Below are positions 45,501-51,195 of a stretch of DNA of 64,000 nt, in pieces. The notes under the pieces were generated by a model, which was given only the letters and a program-made list of their open reading frames with translations, was not told the DNA's origin and ran no database searches. Within the stretch, counting starts at the first letter, position 1, and each line of letters opens with the position of its first letter. Made by a program: the position numbers and the translations under genes. Source of the stretch: Branchipolynoe longqiensis (taxonomy: Eukaryota > Annelida > Polychaeta > Phyllodocida > Polynoidae); the NCBI GenBank assembly GCA_030323885.1, contig CM059186.1, forward strand, positions 174,661,047 through 174,725,046, in the 5' to 3' direction.

Positions 45501-48479
45501 CGAGATTGGCTGTTGGAGTTGTATGTCCTGGCCACATCTAAGGTAATATCAGGATGGGTACCGACTTGTGACAGTGCACCACTCATGACGACTTTATAGT
45601 ATTGCCCCACTGGGAAATCAGTCTGCCAGCACCATGACACGATATCCAACTCAGTAACATTATCCTGACACTGAGCTAACCAGTCCTTGAACTTTCATAT
45701 TAATGCAGAGCGCCAGACTGGGAAGCGACAAGTATAAATTTGTATAAGTCATTAGTTTGACTCGACTGGGAACCAAATTCCACATCTCGCGCACGCGAGG
45801 CCGGCGTTGTGTGCTGTGTCCACAAATGCAATGGCCGCTAGGGCCAGGGGAGAATGATATATTTGACGGTAGGTGGCGCCAGGATTAGGTGGTCACGGTA
45901 TGGAGGGGACTCCTGCTCCACCCTGTGAATTACTCATGTGACATAGAAATTATAACACAAACAATGTCTTGTGGATACCCACCTGTAATAACAAGAGGCG
46001 ACTGACAAAGATCCTCTCCTTTTCTATAGTTTCTTTAATGATGGAATCTGTCTGTAAATCCGGATGCAGGCATGCACTTGTGAAGGCTTCAATTCTGTTC
46101 ACCTGTGGGAAGTTTAAAGTAGCGCAGTTTCAAAAGCATAAAAATGTAGCAAGATTTCATCCTACATTTCGCATTTGATACTTGGGGTGTTATAAATCAT
46201 TTGGCAATGCGTAGAAGGAACATAACGTCAATTTAATAGAACATGTCACTACGTAAACGGGAATATGCCAGTGAAGACAAGAGCCAGAAGAGCGTAACAA
46301 CATTTTATTCTTGTGACCTCTCGTGACCTTCTTGTTCTACACTACTAATGTCCAGCGCCTTTATAGCATGACCTAATTTATCACAGGATAAGATGGAAAT
46401 CTAGGTCACAAGTTGGTTTCAACTACAGAACCCCTGGTGTGGCCACCGTAATTATTGACCATACAATCACACCAAATATCATAATGACTTCAAAGGACAA
46501 CCCTGCATCTAGACCAATATTGTCCTAAATAGCAGGGGTCATTTCATTACACAGGTACTGTTACACATATATAAAAATGGCGTTGAAAAATGATTCACAT
46601 GTAAGAGGGTTTCACTGATCACAGGGGTCACTGGTCACGAATATTAATTATTAATCAGTTTAACTGTATTAATTATCAACAGTTGCAATTAAAGAACATC
46701 CAGTATTCAAGTTGTATAGTTCGCTGGTTTTGAGTTTCTCTATTTTTTCTGAGATAAATGTATTTATTGATTGTTATAATATACCTTACTTCAGTTTGAA
46801 ATACATTTGATTTTAAATGGCTACCTTTGGCGATGTTTGATAAGCAAACATGCAACATTAATGTTTGCAAGCTTGCCAAAACTCCTACACTGTAGGCTTC
46901 TACGGTAACAGTTTCTACTAAATTGCCTCAGTATTCGCATCTATGTGGTGGAACATGTTTGGTAAGTGTACCAGTATCTAAATTGAATATGTAGAATCAA
47001 ATCTAGATAATTCTTTTGGTTTTAAAAATTTGATGTTTTTATCAGACTGTGCAGCTTTAAGGTCGAAAAAGCGATAATCAATCAATTAGATTGTACATAT
47101 TTTCAAACATGGTCATTTACAAATTGTTTTCTTAATCATTCTATAATAAGTTAGTAATTAATCCCTGTAGATAGAATATACTAATGTACTAGAAAGCATA
47201 CCAGTTCCGGTCGTTGAATCATTGATGACGTCACCCTCCTCTGAATGCTGCCATCCGACACAACACGCCTGGCTCTGCTGTGCAATGTGGAGTCACATGT
47301 CGCACTGTCAACATCATCACCACTGACAGCAGTGGAAGAGTCGATGTCATCATCGCTGACAGTAGTAGACGAATCAACATCATCATCACTGACAGGAGTA
47401 CATGAGTTGACAACATCATCACAGACAGCAGTACACGAGCCAATGGCATCATCACTGACAGCAGGAGATGGGTCGGCGGCATCGTCACAGACAGCAGTAG
47501 ATGAGGTGATGTTATCATCACTAACAGTAGACTGAGTAGTAGATGAGTCAATGTCATCACAGCCAGCAGTAGATGAGTTAACAGCATCGACACAGACAGG
47601 AGTAGACGAGTTTGCGGTACCATCACAGCCAGCAGTAGATGAGTGGATATAATCATCACGGACAGCAGTAGAGGAGCCAGTGAAATAATCACTGACAGCA
47701 GTAGATGAACCATTGATGTTATCGCAGCCAGCAGTAGATGAGTGGATATAATCATCACTGACAGCAGTAGATGAGTGCATATAATCATCACTGACAGCAG
47801 TAGATGAGTGGATATAATCATCACTGACAGCAGTAGACACGTCAGTGATGTCATCACTGACAGCAGTAGATGAGTCAAAAGCATCATCACTTACAGAAGT
47901 AGACAAGTCGATATAATCATCACTGACAGCAGTAGACGAGCCAGTGATATAATCACTGATAGCAGTAGATGAGTTGACAACATCATCACAGACAACAGTA
48001 GGTGGGTCGATGTCGTCATCAATAGATGAGTCAATGACACCAACACTGACAGAAGTAGGCGAGTCTACATTATCAGCATTGACACCAGTGGACAAGCCTA
48101 CAGAATGTCTAATGACAGTGGCGGAGGAGTCAATGTCATCATCACTGACAGCACCAGAGGAGTCCACAGTATCATCACTGACAGCAGCAGAGAAGTCAAG
48201 GGTATCATCACTGACAGTGGTTGAGGAGGCAACGGTATGATCACTGACAGCAGCACAGGAGTCAAGGCTATCATCACTGACAGCAGTTGAGGAGTCAACA
48301 GTATCATCACTGACAGCAGCAAAATAGTTTGTGTCAAGTTGGTACACGCCCTCCTTTAGTGGTGAGAAGGCCACTGCCCCACTAACGATTGAATCTACTT
48401 CCGGTTTAACTTCCAACTCAACTTCCGGTTTGTCAGCATATTCGGAGAAGCTGTGTTGATTAGAGTACTGCGGCATCAT
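18389..48479 (-). CDS. FGD-family Rho guanine nucleotide exchange factor (DH-PH-FYVE), 14 coding exons
   Basis: It is predicted to activate a Rho-family GTPase (CDC42 for known FGD proteins) at phosphoinositide-rich membranes. Exons in order: 47202-48479, 45983-46102, 42155-42312, 41059-41227, 39403-39490, 37678-37737, 35038-35096, 33638-33787, 29811-29876, 28520-28587, 26746-26779, 23687-23740, 19429-19554, 18389-18520. All junctions keep frame; total 853 aa. Residues 1-426 are low-complexity with 11-residue repeats. DH is about 440-665 ('IIKETIEKERIFVSRL', 'FPQLSQVIALHKDHIL', 'LEILLAEPRTRLYNFKLLFE'). A short PH starts at 'RPGRELIDTAEMEVF' with 'VYLLDDMLIV' and 'REVIELRA'. FYVE is about 779-842 with zinc ligands C790, C793, C805, C808, C813, C816, C836 and C839. 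The LGRRAP motif just before FYVE is typical of FGD proteins. It lacks the second PH domain usual after FYVE, and exons 10-12 are the least certain. Confidence 0.88.
18655..18905 (-). mobile_element. SINE A, body and tail
   Basis: Tail 'gttggggttttacgtc' on the plus strand at the left, body to 'gcgacacatatcaatttt'; tRNA head missing. Confidence 0.75.
19027..19375 (-). mobile_element. SINE A, full length
   Basis: Complete from tRNA-like head ('gacgggatggccgaatgag' on the minus strand) to the (GTTT)n-type tail. It lies in FGD intron 13, 54 bp from exon 13. Confidence 0.85.
19429..19554 (-). CDS. FGD-like gene, coding exon 13 (FYVE first half)
   Basis: 126 bp, acceptor TCTTGTAG, donor GTAGGC. 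It encodes LGRRAPRLGDLTKVHTCAQC and, further on, DRNHCEACGR, giving zinc ligands 1-4 with C-x2-C and C-x2-C spacing as in FYVE. Confidence 0.88.
19790..20516 (-). repeat. MITE family B copy interrupted by SINE D
   Basis: The ends are near 19790 ('gaaagcatcaacatttcgaa') and 20516 ('ctcaaaaccattggact'). The middle is displaced by a SINE at 19952-20365. Confidence 0.7.
19952..20365 (+). mobile_element. tRNA-derived SINE D with (GAA)n tail
   Basis: The head 'ctatggcagagtggttagag' with a second promoter box 'gtcgccggttcaattcccc' is followed by a poly-C run, a unique body and a (GAA)n tail. ATGTACT occurs on both sides (about 19946-19952 and 20362-20368) as the target duplication. Confidence 0.75.
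20517..20862 (+). mobile_element. SINE A with alternative tRNA head, full length
   Basis: Head 'gggtgcagtggtcgaatcgg ... gggagtttggttcccagtc', standard body and a (CCAA)n-type tail. Confidence 0.82.
20935..21080. promoter_or_regulatory. Promoter-like CpG patch in FGD intron 12
   Basis: A short GC-rich, CpG-containing stretch. It holds CAAGATGGCGG (YY1-type), CGCATGCGC (NRF1-type) and, on the plus strand, a donor-like 'ccaagtaagac'. It could be an internal or antisense promoter; no transcript is identified. Confidence 0.3.
21163..21478 (-). mobile_element. SINE A with alternative tRNA head
   Basis: On the minus strand the head is 'cgggcgcggtggcctaatcg', followed by the usual body and a degenerate tail. 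Confidence 0.8.
21480..22340. other. Intron sequence, nothing recognised
   Basis: AT-rich, without splice-bounded frames or matches to the repeat families seen elsewhere in the window. Confidence 0.4.
22345..23300 (+). repeat. Unclassified interspersed repeat of about 950 bp, copy 2
   Basis: Collinear with 12010-12955 (same order of GC-rich start, AT-rich middle and GC-rich end). Lies in FGD intron 12. Confidence 0.6.
23687..23740 (-). CDS. FGD-like gene, coding exon 12 (linker)
   Basis: 54 bp, acceptor TTCAACAG, donor GTAAGT, phase 0 to 0. It encodes EIDSRCHGGASRIAYQIG, with no recognisable domain; included for its strong splice sites, phase and position. Confidence 0.55.
23781..24062. mobile_element. 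Foldback element with CCCTGTCACA ends
   Basis: Left end CCCTGTCACATTATGCATA, right end GCATAGTGTGACAGGG. The arms repeat words such as CCATAACTTA, CGTACCCATAACG and GCATACGCTGATGC. Confidence 0.75.
24444..24865. mobile_element. Foldback element rich in CCATACGGC words
   Basis: Termini 'ctaggtcacatatcatgctg' and, inverted, 'gcgatttgtgacttag'. The arms are reiterations of CCATACGGC/GCCGTACGG, giving long pseudo-open frames on both strands. A palindromic 'gtttaatgtcaaattaaac' is at about 24708-24726. Confidence 0.65.
25008..25240 (+). mobile_element. SINE A body fragment
   Basis: Matches the middle and end of the family with many changes. Confidence 0.6.
25390..25605 (+). mobile_element. SINE A body fragment
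   Basis: Matches from 'ggataggcaatgactggttggctc' to 'cgtaaaactccaacaaccatcc'. Confidence 0.75.
25715..25800 (-). repeat. Tail of a retroposon: (ATT)n plus GCGCTATATAAATG
   Basis: Read on the minus strand, 'aaagcgcctgagaacggctt', then GCGCTATATAAATG and an (ATT)n run. This is a familiar form of retroposon 3' end in marine invertebrates; recognised by eye only. Confidence 0.5.
26119..26602. mobile_element. Foldback element with ATGCTGCGTTCATA ends, satellite insert
   Basis: Left ATGCTGCGTTCATA and right inverted TATGAACGCAGCAT. The right arm is full of GTGAACT/AGTTCAC words. About 26228-26410 is a fragment of the satellite family at 17526-18300. Confidence 0.65.
26746..26779 (-). CDS. FGD-like gene, coding exon 11 (probable PH helix)
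   Basis: 34-bp microexon, acceptor TTTAAG supplied by the end of a MITE, donor GTAAGC. It encodes KMDWIVWPAGT after a split glycine; the tryptophan would be the PH C-terminal helix residue. An alternative reading of the same place (26660-26779, phase 0, with 'TESADRQQWWRHLAG') also looks like a PH helix and also joins in frame if exon 10 is skipped. Confidence 0.45.
26780..27283 (+). repeat. MITE family B copy next to FGD exon 11
   Basis: Starts 'ttaaagttacctagtccgat', ends 'gtcggaccacgcaactttaa', with extra internal sequence. Its left end touches the exon 11 acceptor. Confidence 0.7.
27400..28173. mobile_element. TIR element carrying satellite units (pearl-like)
   Basis: Ends ATATAGGGTAT and ATACCCTATAT. 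Subterminal blocks 'gcggccattgtggcgat' and 'atcgccacaatggccgc' are inverted copies. Inside are about three tandem units with 'cagaaccctaacc', 'gcagtgcaaaacgtc' and 'tttgtttctaggtgg'. It has different ends from 17526-18300 but the same satellite. Confidence 0.65.
28520..28587 (-). CDS. FGD-like gene, coding exon 10 (PH strands)
   Basis: 68 bp, good acceptor CATACATAG and donor GTAAGT. It encodes VEMVTPRGILVFARREVIEL plus RA and two bases. 'ILVFARREVIELRA' fits PH strands 6-7. Ends in phase 2. Confidence 0.65.
28755..29073 (-). mobile_element. SINE A, near full length
   Basis: Tail at left ('ggttggttgttggaatttta'), alternative head at right ('gcgtctggt' end). A G12-type homopolymer follows at 29091-29106. 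Confidence 0.78.
29492..29788 (-). mobile_element. SINE A next to FGD exon 9
   Basis: Tail at left, body complete, head truncated at 'cccgtgttggtagatc'. It ends about 20 bp from the exon 9 donor. Confidence 0.8.
29811..29876 (-). CDS. FGD-like gene, coding exon 9 (PH strands)
   Basis: 66 bp, acceptor TTGAAG (weak), donor GTACGT. 'LDDMLIVEKKQVLECTGLDG' completes the PH strand motif VYL-LDDMLIV. A SINE lies within about 20 bp of the donor on the intron side. Confidence 0.78.
29880..31040. other. FGD intron 8, nothing recognised
   Basis: AT-rich. Short frames occur (for example 30040-30264 and 30396-30779, plus) but they have no recognisable motif. Confidence 0.4.
31043..32965. repeat. 77-bp minisatellite
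   Basis: An isolated first unit lies at 31043-31125. After a non-repeat gap (about 31126-31430) at least 19 units follow with a period of exactly 77 bp ('gacactggcgcgggctggtg' recurs at 31528, 31605, 31682 and so on). Each unit holds CAGGTGAGCGCC, CCTTATATAGG and GCACTAACTGTGAAT. Units differ by a few substitutions (gtcagg/gccagg, cagcag/caacag, ggtgac/ggcgac) in a patchwork that suggests recent exchange. It lies in FGD intron 8. Confidence 0.95.
33000..33637. other. FGD intron 8, nothing recognised
   Basis: AT-rich sequence between the minisatellite and exon 8; no feature supported. Confidence 0.4.
33638..33787 (-). CDS. FGD-like gene, coding exon 8 (DH end and PH start)
   Basis: 150 bp, acceptor TTCACAG, donor GTGAGT. 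It encodes 'EMQEILLQLRAKFRHLQ', then 'RPGRELIDTAEMEVF', the usual DH-to-PH transition (GReLI-x-x-G/A). Confidence 0.87.
33936..34192 (+). pseudogene. Small acidic ORF relic with polyadenylation signal
   Basis: From ATG at 33936 the plus frame reads MDGTHDNTL, a TAG, then QDERDSVSDYDYEDIDIDAG and, further on, ESDDESEFEGF before TGA at about 34115. An AATAAA occurs at about 34186. Acidic ends of the 'ESEFEGF' type occur in transposon-encoded proteins of invertebrates, but I cannot assign a family. The internal stop suggests it is dead. Confidence 0.35.
34402..34690. mobile_element. Two SINE A pieces joined in opposite orientation
   Basis: 34402-34548 is a minus-strand tail-to-middle piece; 34549-34690 is a plus-strand middle-to-tail piece ending 'ccaacaaccaacc'. 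They meet at 'cacaagtatc/gggtcatgg'. Confidence 0.7.
34705..34970. mobile_element. Foldback element with ATGCCAGGTACACACCTACCG-type ends
   Basis: The left end starts ATGCCAGGTACACACC; the right end is GGTAGGTGTGTACTTGGCAT. The interior repeats CGATTGCGATTCGCGATT and contains 'aatcggcccgttttcag', shared with the copy at 60190-60455. Confidence 0.75.
35038..35096 (-). CDS. FGD-like gene, coding exon 7 (DH last helix)
   Basis: 59 bp, acceptor CTTCAG, donor GTGAGT. It encodes AHTIIADVLNQIDHTIRKE, the long last DH helix; both phases agree with the neighbours. Confidence 0.82.
35100..36034. other. FGD intron 6, nothing recognised
   Basis: Mostly AT-rich; one short mixed-composition part at 35520-35640. 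No feature supported. Confidence 0.4.
36035..36764 (+). repeat. SINE A head fragment followed by an unclassified repeat-like segment
   Basis: 36035-36096 is a SINE A head fragment. 36115-36720 begins C/T-rich and ends 'gccccca', 'ggggctgcccagaataaagcc', with a polyadenylation signal, so it may be the 3' end of an element. Its family is unknown. Confidence 0.4.
36765..37296 (+). repeat. MITE family B copy with a 188-bp insertion
   Basis: Both termini are present. The copy is interrupted at 36907-37094; outside that, it aligns with 2755-3116. Confidence 0.8.
36907..37094. mobile_element. Short retroelement remnant with GATACGC...CATTACGACC ends
   Basis: The insert begins GATACGCAGCGAAGGAGGAA and ends GCATTACGACC, like the 2954-bp insert at 51196-54149 (GATGCGCGAGAAGG ... 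GCATTACGACC). The host MITE reads straight across (AAATT then AATTTTTGC), so no target duplication was made. It contains a TTTATT word near its left end, as the big insert does. Confidence 0.6.
37305..37515 (+). mobile_element. SINE A body, truncated
   Basis: From 'aaaaattaatactcatcacttcctagcc' to 'atgttgctaggatgta'. Confidence 0.75.
37678..37737 (-). CDS. FGD-like gene, coding exon 6 (DH)
   Basis: 60 bp, weak acceptor CTGTGAAG, donor GTGAGG. It encodes YIKQLNKLESGCEDLKSAE, directly continuing the 'LLFES' of exon 5. The open frame upstream of the acceptor is taken as intron because including it breaks the DH alignment. Confidence 0.75.
37920..38435 (+). pseudogene. CR1/Jockey-like LINE, C-terminal reverse transcriptase fragment
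   Basis: The plus frame 37978-38352 encodes 'LEYCPQIWSPIFRKDILEI' (first residue upstream of the Met), 'VQRCATKLV', 'LRLRELKLPTLSYKRKGSDI' and EVFKIMKGFD. These are hallmarks of the C-terminal region of CR1-like polymerases. Another frame continues with 'SINSFKNRLEKAW'. A partial SINE head is at 37925-37960. The 5' two thirds and catalytic core are missing. Confidence 0.75.
38540..38740 (+). mobile_element. SINE A variant with alternative 3' end
   Basis: Head remnant, 'cttgatacttattgctacctagcc', then 'gggcaaggagctgtggaatg' as at 7440-7460 rather than the usual body. Confidence 0.6.
39403..39490 (-). CDS. FGD-like gene, coding exon 5 (DH conserved region 3)
   Basis: 88 bp, acceptor TTCTTACAG, donor GTGAGT. 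'LEILLAEPRTRLYNFKLLFE' matches the DH signature L-x-x-x-L-x-x-P-x-x-R-x-x-x-Y-x-L-L-L. It ends in phase 1. Confidence 0.87.
39665..39792 (-). repeat. MITE family B fragment
   Basis: 'aagctgcatagtccgatgaa' through 'attaagcatttgttgctgcatagaagg', then broken by a SINE; a small remnant resumes at 40105-40131. Confidence 0.7.
39793..40104 (+). mobile_element. SINE A with alternative tRNA head
   Basis: Head 'cggtttccgaatcggtagag', complete body, end 'gatgtaaaacctcaacaacc'. Confidence 0.8.
40255..40500 (+). pseudogene. LINE ORF2 C-terminal end with (GATT)n tail
   Basis: The frame from 40258 reads 'RVYFGHIIRQSSIYHTLLEG', then 'GRGRPRTSWFTNISQWTGLN' and 'RTAQHRDKWRTIASNPR'. This is the last part of RTE/L2-like LINE polymerases (W/YxGHI-x-R and RGRPR motifs). 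The tail 'ttgattgattgat' follows. It is strongly 5'-truncated. Confidence 0.75.
40710..41012 (-). mobile_element. SINE A, near full length, next to FGD exon 4
   Basis: Tail at left ('ggttggttgttggagtttta'), truncated head at right; 47 bp from exon 4. Confidence 0.78.
41059..41227 (-). CDS. FGD-like gene, coding exon 4 (DH middle)
   Basis: 169 bp, acceptor TGTTTCAG, donor GTTTGT; begins with one base completing a glycine codon. It encodes 'LGRIFKNAGKFLLLHMNLAC' and the helices after it. The 5' part of this exon is duplicated twice upstream (41502-41572 and 41722-41835). Confidence 0.85.
41228..41862 (-). repeat. Triplicated exon 4 start with long CTT/CTC tracts
   Basis: The first part of exon 4 with its acceptor is repeated at 41502-41572 (copy B) and 41722-41835 (copy C). 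Between and beside the copies are purine-rich tracts on the plus strand (41279-41500, 41573-41721, 41836-41862), that is polypyrimidine on the coding strand. Copy C keeps an acceptor CTGTTTCAG and reads 'VSPVRASLHLSRIFKNAGKF' like exon 4. Neither copy has the exon 4 second half or donor. Confidence 0.85.
41866..42033 (-). mobile_element. SINE A 5' half
   Basis: Complete tRNA-like head on the minus strand and the first part of the body. Confidence 0.78.
42155..42312 (-). CDS. FGD-like gene, coding exon 3 (DH helix 1-2)
   Basis: 158 bp between acceptor AACTGCAG and donor GTACAG. 'LDNLFPQLSQVIALHKDHIL' matches the conserved DH block (lF-x-n-l-x-x-I-x-x-l-H). It ends in phase 2. Confidence 0.85.
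42364..43022. mobile_element. Foldback elements with CCTGTCACACTACG ends, two adjoining units
   Basis: CCTGTCACACTACGGCG at 42364 is mirrored by CGTAGTGTGACAG ending at 42600, and again by ATCGTAGTGTGACAGG ending at 43022. The arms are reiterations of CCTATGCCGAC, ACGCTAG and AACCTATG. The palindrome 'gattttaaacatgcacaaaacc' is at about 42844-42865. Confidence 0.7.
43040..43210 (+). repeat. MITE family B fragment
   Basis: Decayed interior of the family ('ctgccatattcataaataaatatag', 'gatcattgtaatctagtttac'). Confidence 0.55.
43441..43821. mobile_element. TIR element with 30-bp ends
   Basis: AAAGACCCTATAATACTAAG and the next 10 bases (43441-43470) are repeated inverted at 43791-43821 with at most one mismatch. 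The interior holds a direct repeat 'tcaaacccaccac..ggtg' and a (GAT)n microsatellite at 43584-43620. No transposase. Confidence 0.8.
43830..45507. other. No gene recognised; foldback arms at 44950-45290
   Basis: 44950-45290 has two diverged direct copies of the arm of the 3873-4608 foldback ('catatttaacagaattacatactcaa', 'aaccctaaaattgaagcgatatt'). A 131-codon open frame at 44534-44929 has no recognisable motif. Part of FGD intron 2. Confidence 0.45.
45508..45810 (-). mobile_element. SINE A with alternative head
   Basis: Tail at left ('ggctgttggagttgtatgtc'), head remnant at right ('cgcgcacgcgaggccgg'). Confidence 0.75.
45983..46102 (-). CDS. FGD-like gene, coding exon 2 (start of DH)
   Basis: 40 codons between acceptor CCCACAG and donor GTGGGT, phase 0 to 0. 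It contains 'DSIIKETIEKERIFVSRLLL', matching the first DH helix (E-x-x-E/Y-V-x-x-L). Confidence 0.85.
46110..46700. other. FGD intron 1, nothing recognised
   Basis: Unique AT-rich sequence without supported features. Confidence 0.4.
46707..47060 (+). repeat. MITE family B, full-length copy
   Basis: From 'caagttgtatagttcgctgg' to 'catcagactgtgcagctttaa' equivalents; about 350 bp. Confidence 0.78.
47202..48479 (-). CDS. FGD-like gene, coding exon 1 (11-residue repeat region)
   Basis: It runs from ATG at 48479 (an in-frame TAG lies 14 codons upstream) to donor GTATGC and encodes residues 1-426. About residues 53-395 are roughly 30 tandem units of the form TAVSDDxxxSS, encoded by a 33-bp DNA repeat; the rest is acidic (PEVELEVKPEVDS near the start). 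The region is probably disordered. The repeat also keeps other frames open, which explains overlapping long frames on both strands. Confidence 0.8.
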
Positions 48480-48647
48480 CAGTGTCGTTGAACGATATGA
48501 CCGGGTGAAATAGCCTAGCAGCTAGGGTGTCCACATCACCCACGAAAGGTTGTGGGGGTTATTTCCAGCCTGAGTTAAATAAACCAAAGTCTCATGTCAT
48601 AAAACATTGCTATACTCGTTATTTACCTTGCATGTTACTTGGTAGTG

Positions 48648-48790
48648 CCAGGATAGCAGCTGGTTGGATCAGCGTCAGGATAATGTGACTGAGTAGGGTA
48701 ATTGGGTCACGGTGTTGGTGGCATGGTATATCAATGGTGGCACCACTATTGAGCTGCCATGGGTGTTCCATGCCAGGAATCGCTACCAGT
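48648..48790 (+). mobile_element. SINE A fragment
   Basis: Matches 'gcgtcaggataatgtgactgag' to 'gagctgccatgggtg'. Confidence 0.65.
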
Positions 48791-49098
48791 CATCGTCCAC
48801 TCAATTCCTAATTACAAGCGAGAAAACCAAACCAAAAATCCAACACACTATCGTGATTTTGTTGCCTTATGCCTCCCCCTTTCCTCATGTCATCTGTGTG
48901 TTATATACATCCAAATAGATCACAGTTATCTCTCTGGTTTGTATCGATTAGTGGATAGAAAGTGCTTACATTTCTTGTAATAAAATGAATATTGATTCTA
49001 GTTCTGTACTAAAGCTGCATAGTCTGACTAATGCATACTATTTTCAAAGCAAATATATGAGTCGCTTTATCTTCATGTAATACTTAATAGATTAAGTA

Positions 49099-49200
49099 AT
49101 ATATATACATATATATATATATATACATACATATATATGGCCATATATACACATATGCATATATAAATATACAAATATAAACACATATATATGTACATAC
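49099..49200. repeat. AT-rich microsatellite (ATAC/AT)
   Basis: (AT)n mixed with ACATAT words. Confidence 0.85.
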
Positions 49201-49204
49201 ATAT

Positions 49205-49325
49205 TGTCGTGCGGGGGGGCGATGAAAACGGGAAATTTATACCGCCACTAGAGCGGGACTCGAACCCACATCTCTTTGCATTCCGGGCCAGTGTGCTAAC
49301 CATTACACCACCTAGGCTCCCTGAT
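49205..49325 (-). mobile_element. tRNA-like SINE C core
   Basis: Minus strand 'ggagcctaggtggtgtaatg ... gggttcgagtcccgctctag'. Fused to a SINE A body that follows. Confidence 0.7.
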
Positions 49326-49469
49326 GTGACTGAGTGGGATGTTGGGTAGTGGTGCCAGCGGCATGATTTCCCACTATAAAGTTTCAATGAGTGTGCACTG
49401 TCACAGGTCGGTAGGCCTATCCGTTCTGATATGACATTATATGTTGCCAGGACGTGAAACTCCAACAAC
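49326..49469 (+). mobile_element. SINE A 3' half
   Basis: From 'tgactgagtgggatgttggg' to 'gacgtgaaactccaacaacc'; ends 17 bp from the probable FGD 5' UTR exon. Confidence 0.75.
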
Positions 49470-49485
49470 CAAAGTAGTAACTTAC

Positions 49486-49600
49486 CGTGAATGAGTCGGT
49501 GACTAGAGGCCAGTCTCCTCGGCACGTCTGAATGAATCAAACATCACGTCACGTCGGTTCGAAACTGAGCCTTGTGTTGAGAGGATGTTTACAATCCATT
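49486..49600 (-). promoter_or_regulatory. Probable 5' UTR exon and promoter of the FGD-like gene
   Basis: On the minus strand a good donor (CACG then GTAAGTTAC) at 49480-49489 ends a non-coding stretch containing two CACGTCAC-like/CRE-like words (plus strand 'catcacgtcacgtcgg', about 49543-49558). It lies 1 kb upstream of the start codon; an acceptor such as CACCCTAG near 48510 could join it to exon 1. The transcription start itself is not determined. Confidence 0.4.
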
Positions 49601-49705
49601 TACTGTAAACACACAGAAGAAGTGACGCAGACCAACGTGTCCCCCTGCCTTGTCTGCGTCAGAATGCTTATCAGCTGTAGCGGGTCGTGTAGCTGCTGAT
49701 TAGAC

Positions 49706-50094
49706 CAGACGGGCTGACCGAATGAGTTGAGCGCTGTGGTAGATGGTGGGATTCGAACCGATGGGTTCGAACCCTGGTCGGGTCAAACCAATGACTTATC
49801 AAATTGACACTTGTCGCTTCCTAGCTTGGCACTCCGCATTATTAGGATAGTGTAAGGACTGGTTGGATCAGTGTCAGGATAATGTGAGTGAGTGGGATAT
49901 CAGATAAATGGTGCTGGCAGCCTGGTCTCCCAGTGGGGCAGCACTATAAAGTCACCGTGAGTGCGCACTGTCACAAGACCGTCTTGGTATGACCGTAGAT
50001 GGTTGTTTGTTGTTGTTTTACATCCTAGCAACATCTAAGGTCATATCAGGACGGGACCTTACATGTTGCCAGGACGAAAAACTCCAACAACCAA
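49706..50094 (+). mobile_element. SINE A with inverted tail fragment inside
   Basis: Complete head 'gacgggctgaccgaatgagt', body, then an inverted tail piece (about 49998-50055) before the normal end. Confidence 0.78.
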
Positions 50095-50123
50095 CCAACA
50101 TCGTGGAGTGATAAGAGCATTGA

Positions 50124-50678
50124 TATAGACCCCTTTCAATGTTTATAAACATTGTGTATGCGCGCAGCTTGGCACACTGCCATTTAGTTTGCTGGTACGC
50201 GCAGTGCAAAACGTTTATTTTATTCAAAATTAATAGAAATGCAGAACCCTAACCATATAAATTTATTATAATCTGTTTGTTGAATATGTTTACTATATGT
50301 GTTCCCAGCGGTTTGTTTCTAGGTGGTGTGGTTTTAGAGATATTTCACTTTTTCTGAATGAAGATTGCTCACGACCATTGACAATGCATTGAGTTTGCCA
50401 GTATGCGCAGTGCAAAACGTCTATTTCATTCAAAATTAATAGAAATGCAGAACCCCTACCTTATAAATTTAATATAATCCATTCCTTGAATATGTTTTCT
50501 ATATGTGCTCCAAGCAGTTTGTTTCTAAGTGGTGTGGTTTTAGAGATATTTCACTTTTTCTGTATGGAGATTGCTCATAGCCATTGAGTTTGCAGTATGA
50601 CAGTGTGTCGTCCTGCAGCCAAAAGGTTCACGCACTAACCTAGATACCTATGCTGACGTCATATAAAATAGGTCTATA
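50124..50678. mobile_element. TIR element carrying satellite units
   Basis: Same element as 17526-18300 in opposite orientation: TATAGACC end with the CAATGTTTATAAACATTG hairpin at left, TGACGTCA and GGTCTATA at right, and about two satellite units inside. Confidence 0.7.
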
Positions 50679-51195
50679 GAAGAAGATGTACATTTATTAG
50701 AGCGCCCACAATGAGCATGAGTCATTTTATGGCACTGAACAGTAAAACTATGACATGTCATATTTACAAATTAGTTACAATAATTGAAGGAGGGAGTAAT
50801 TTCATTTCACTGACAAAACAACAAAAAAACGTTAAACAGGAGTCTTTAAGACAGATTTAAATTCATCAAGATTATTATGTAGGCTACAGTAAAACCTCTC
50901 TAAATCTACCGACCATGGTACCTACTTTAAATGGTCCATTTAGGGAGTTGGTCGGTTTACAGAGGTTTTCTTTTCGTTAAAATGGTATTGTATTGGCGAT
51001 CGTTTGGGACACAAATAAAGCAATCGATATAGGGGAGTGGTCATTCTGTGGAGGTGGGCAGTTAGAGAGGTTTTTCTGAATAAAGACTATTCACTAATTC
51101 CTTGAAGCATAGCTATAAATGAGGATTACAGTTATTTGTGAGTTTTCAATGCACTAATTACTCGAATTCTGAATAGGCATTACACGACTACATCT

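Noticed and set aside
47231..47890. 219-codon minus-strand frame rich in LLLSVMI
   Set aside because: It is a shifted frame of the 33-bp repeat in FGD exon 1; the chosen frame joins in phase to the DH exons.
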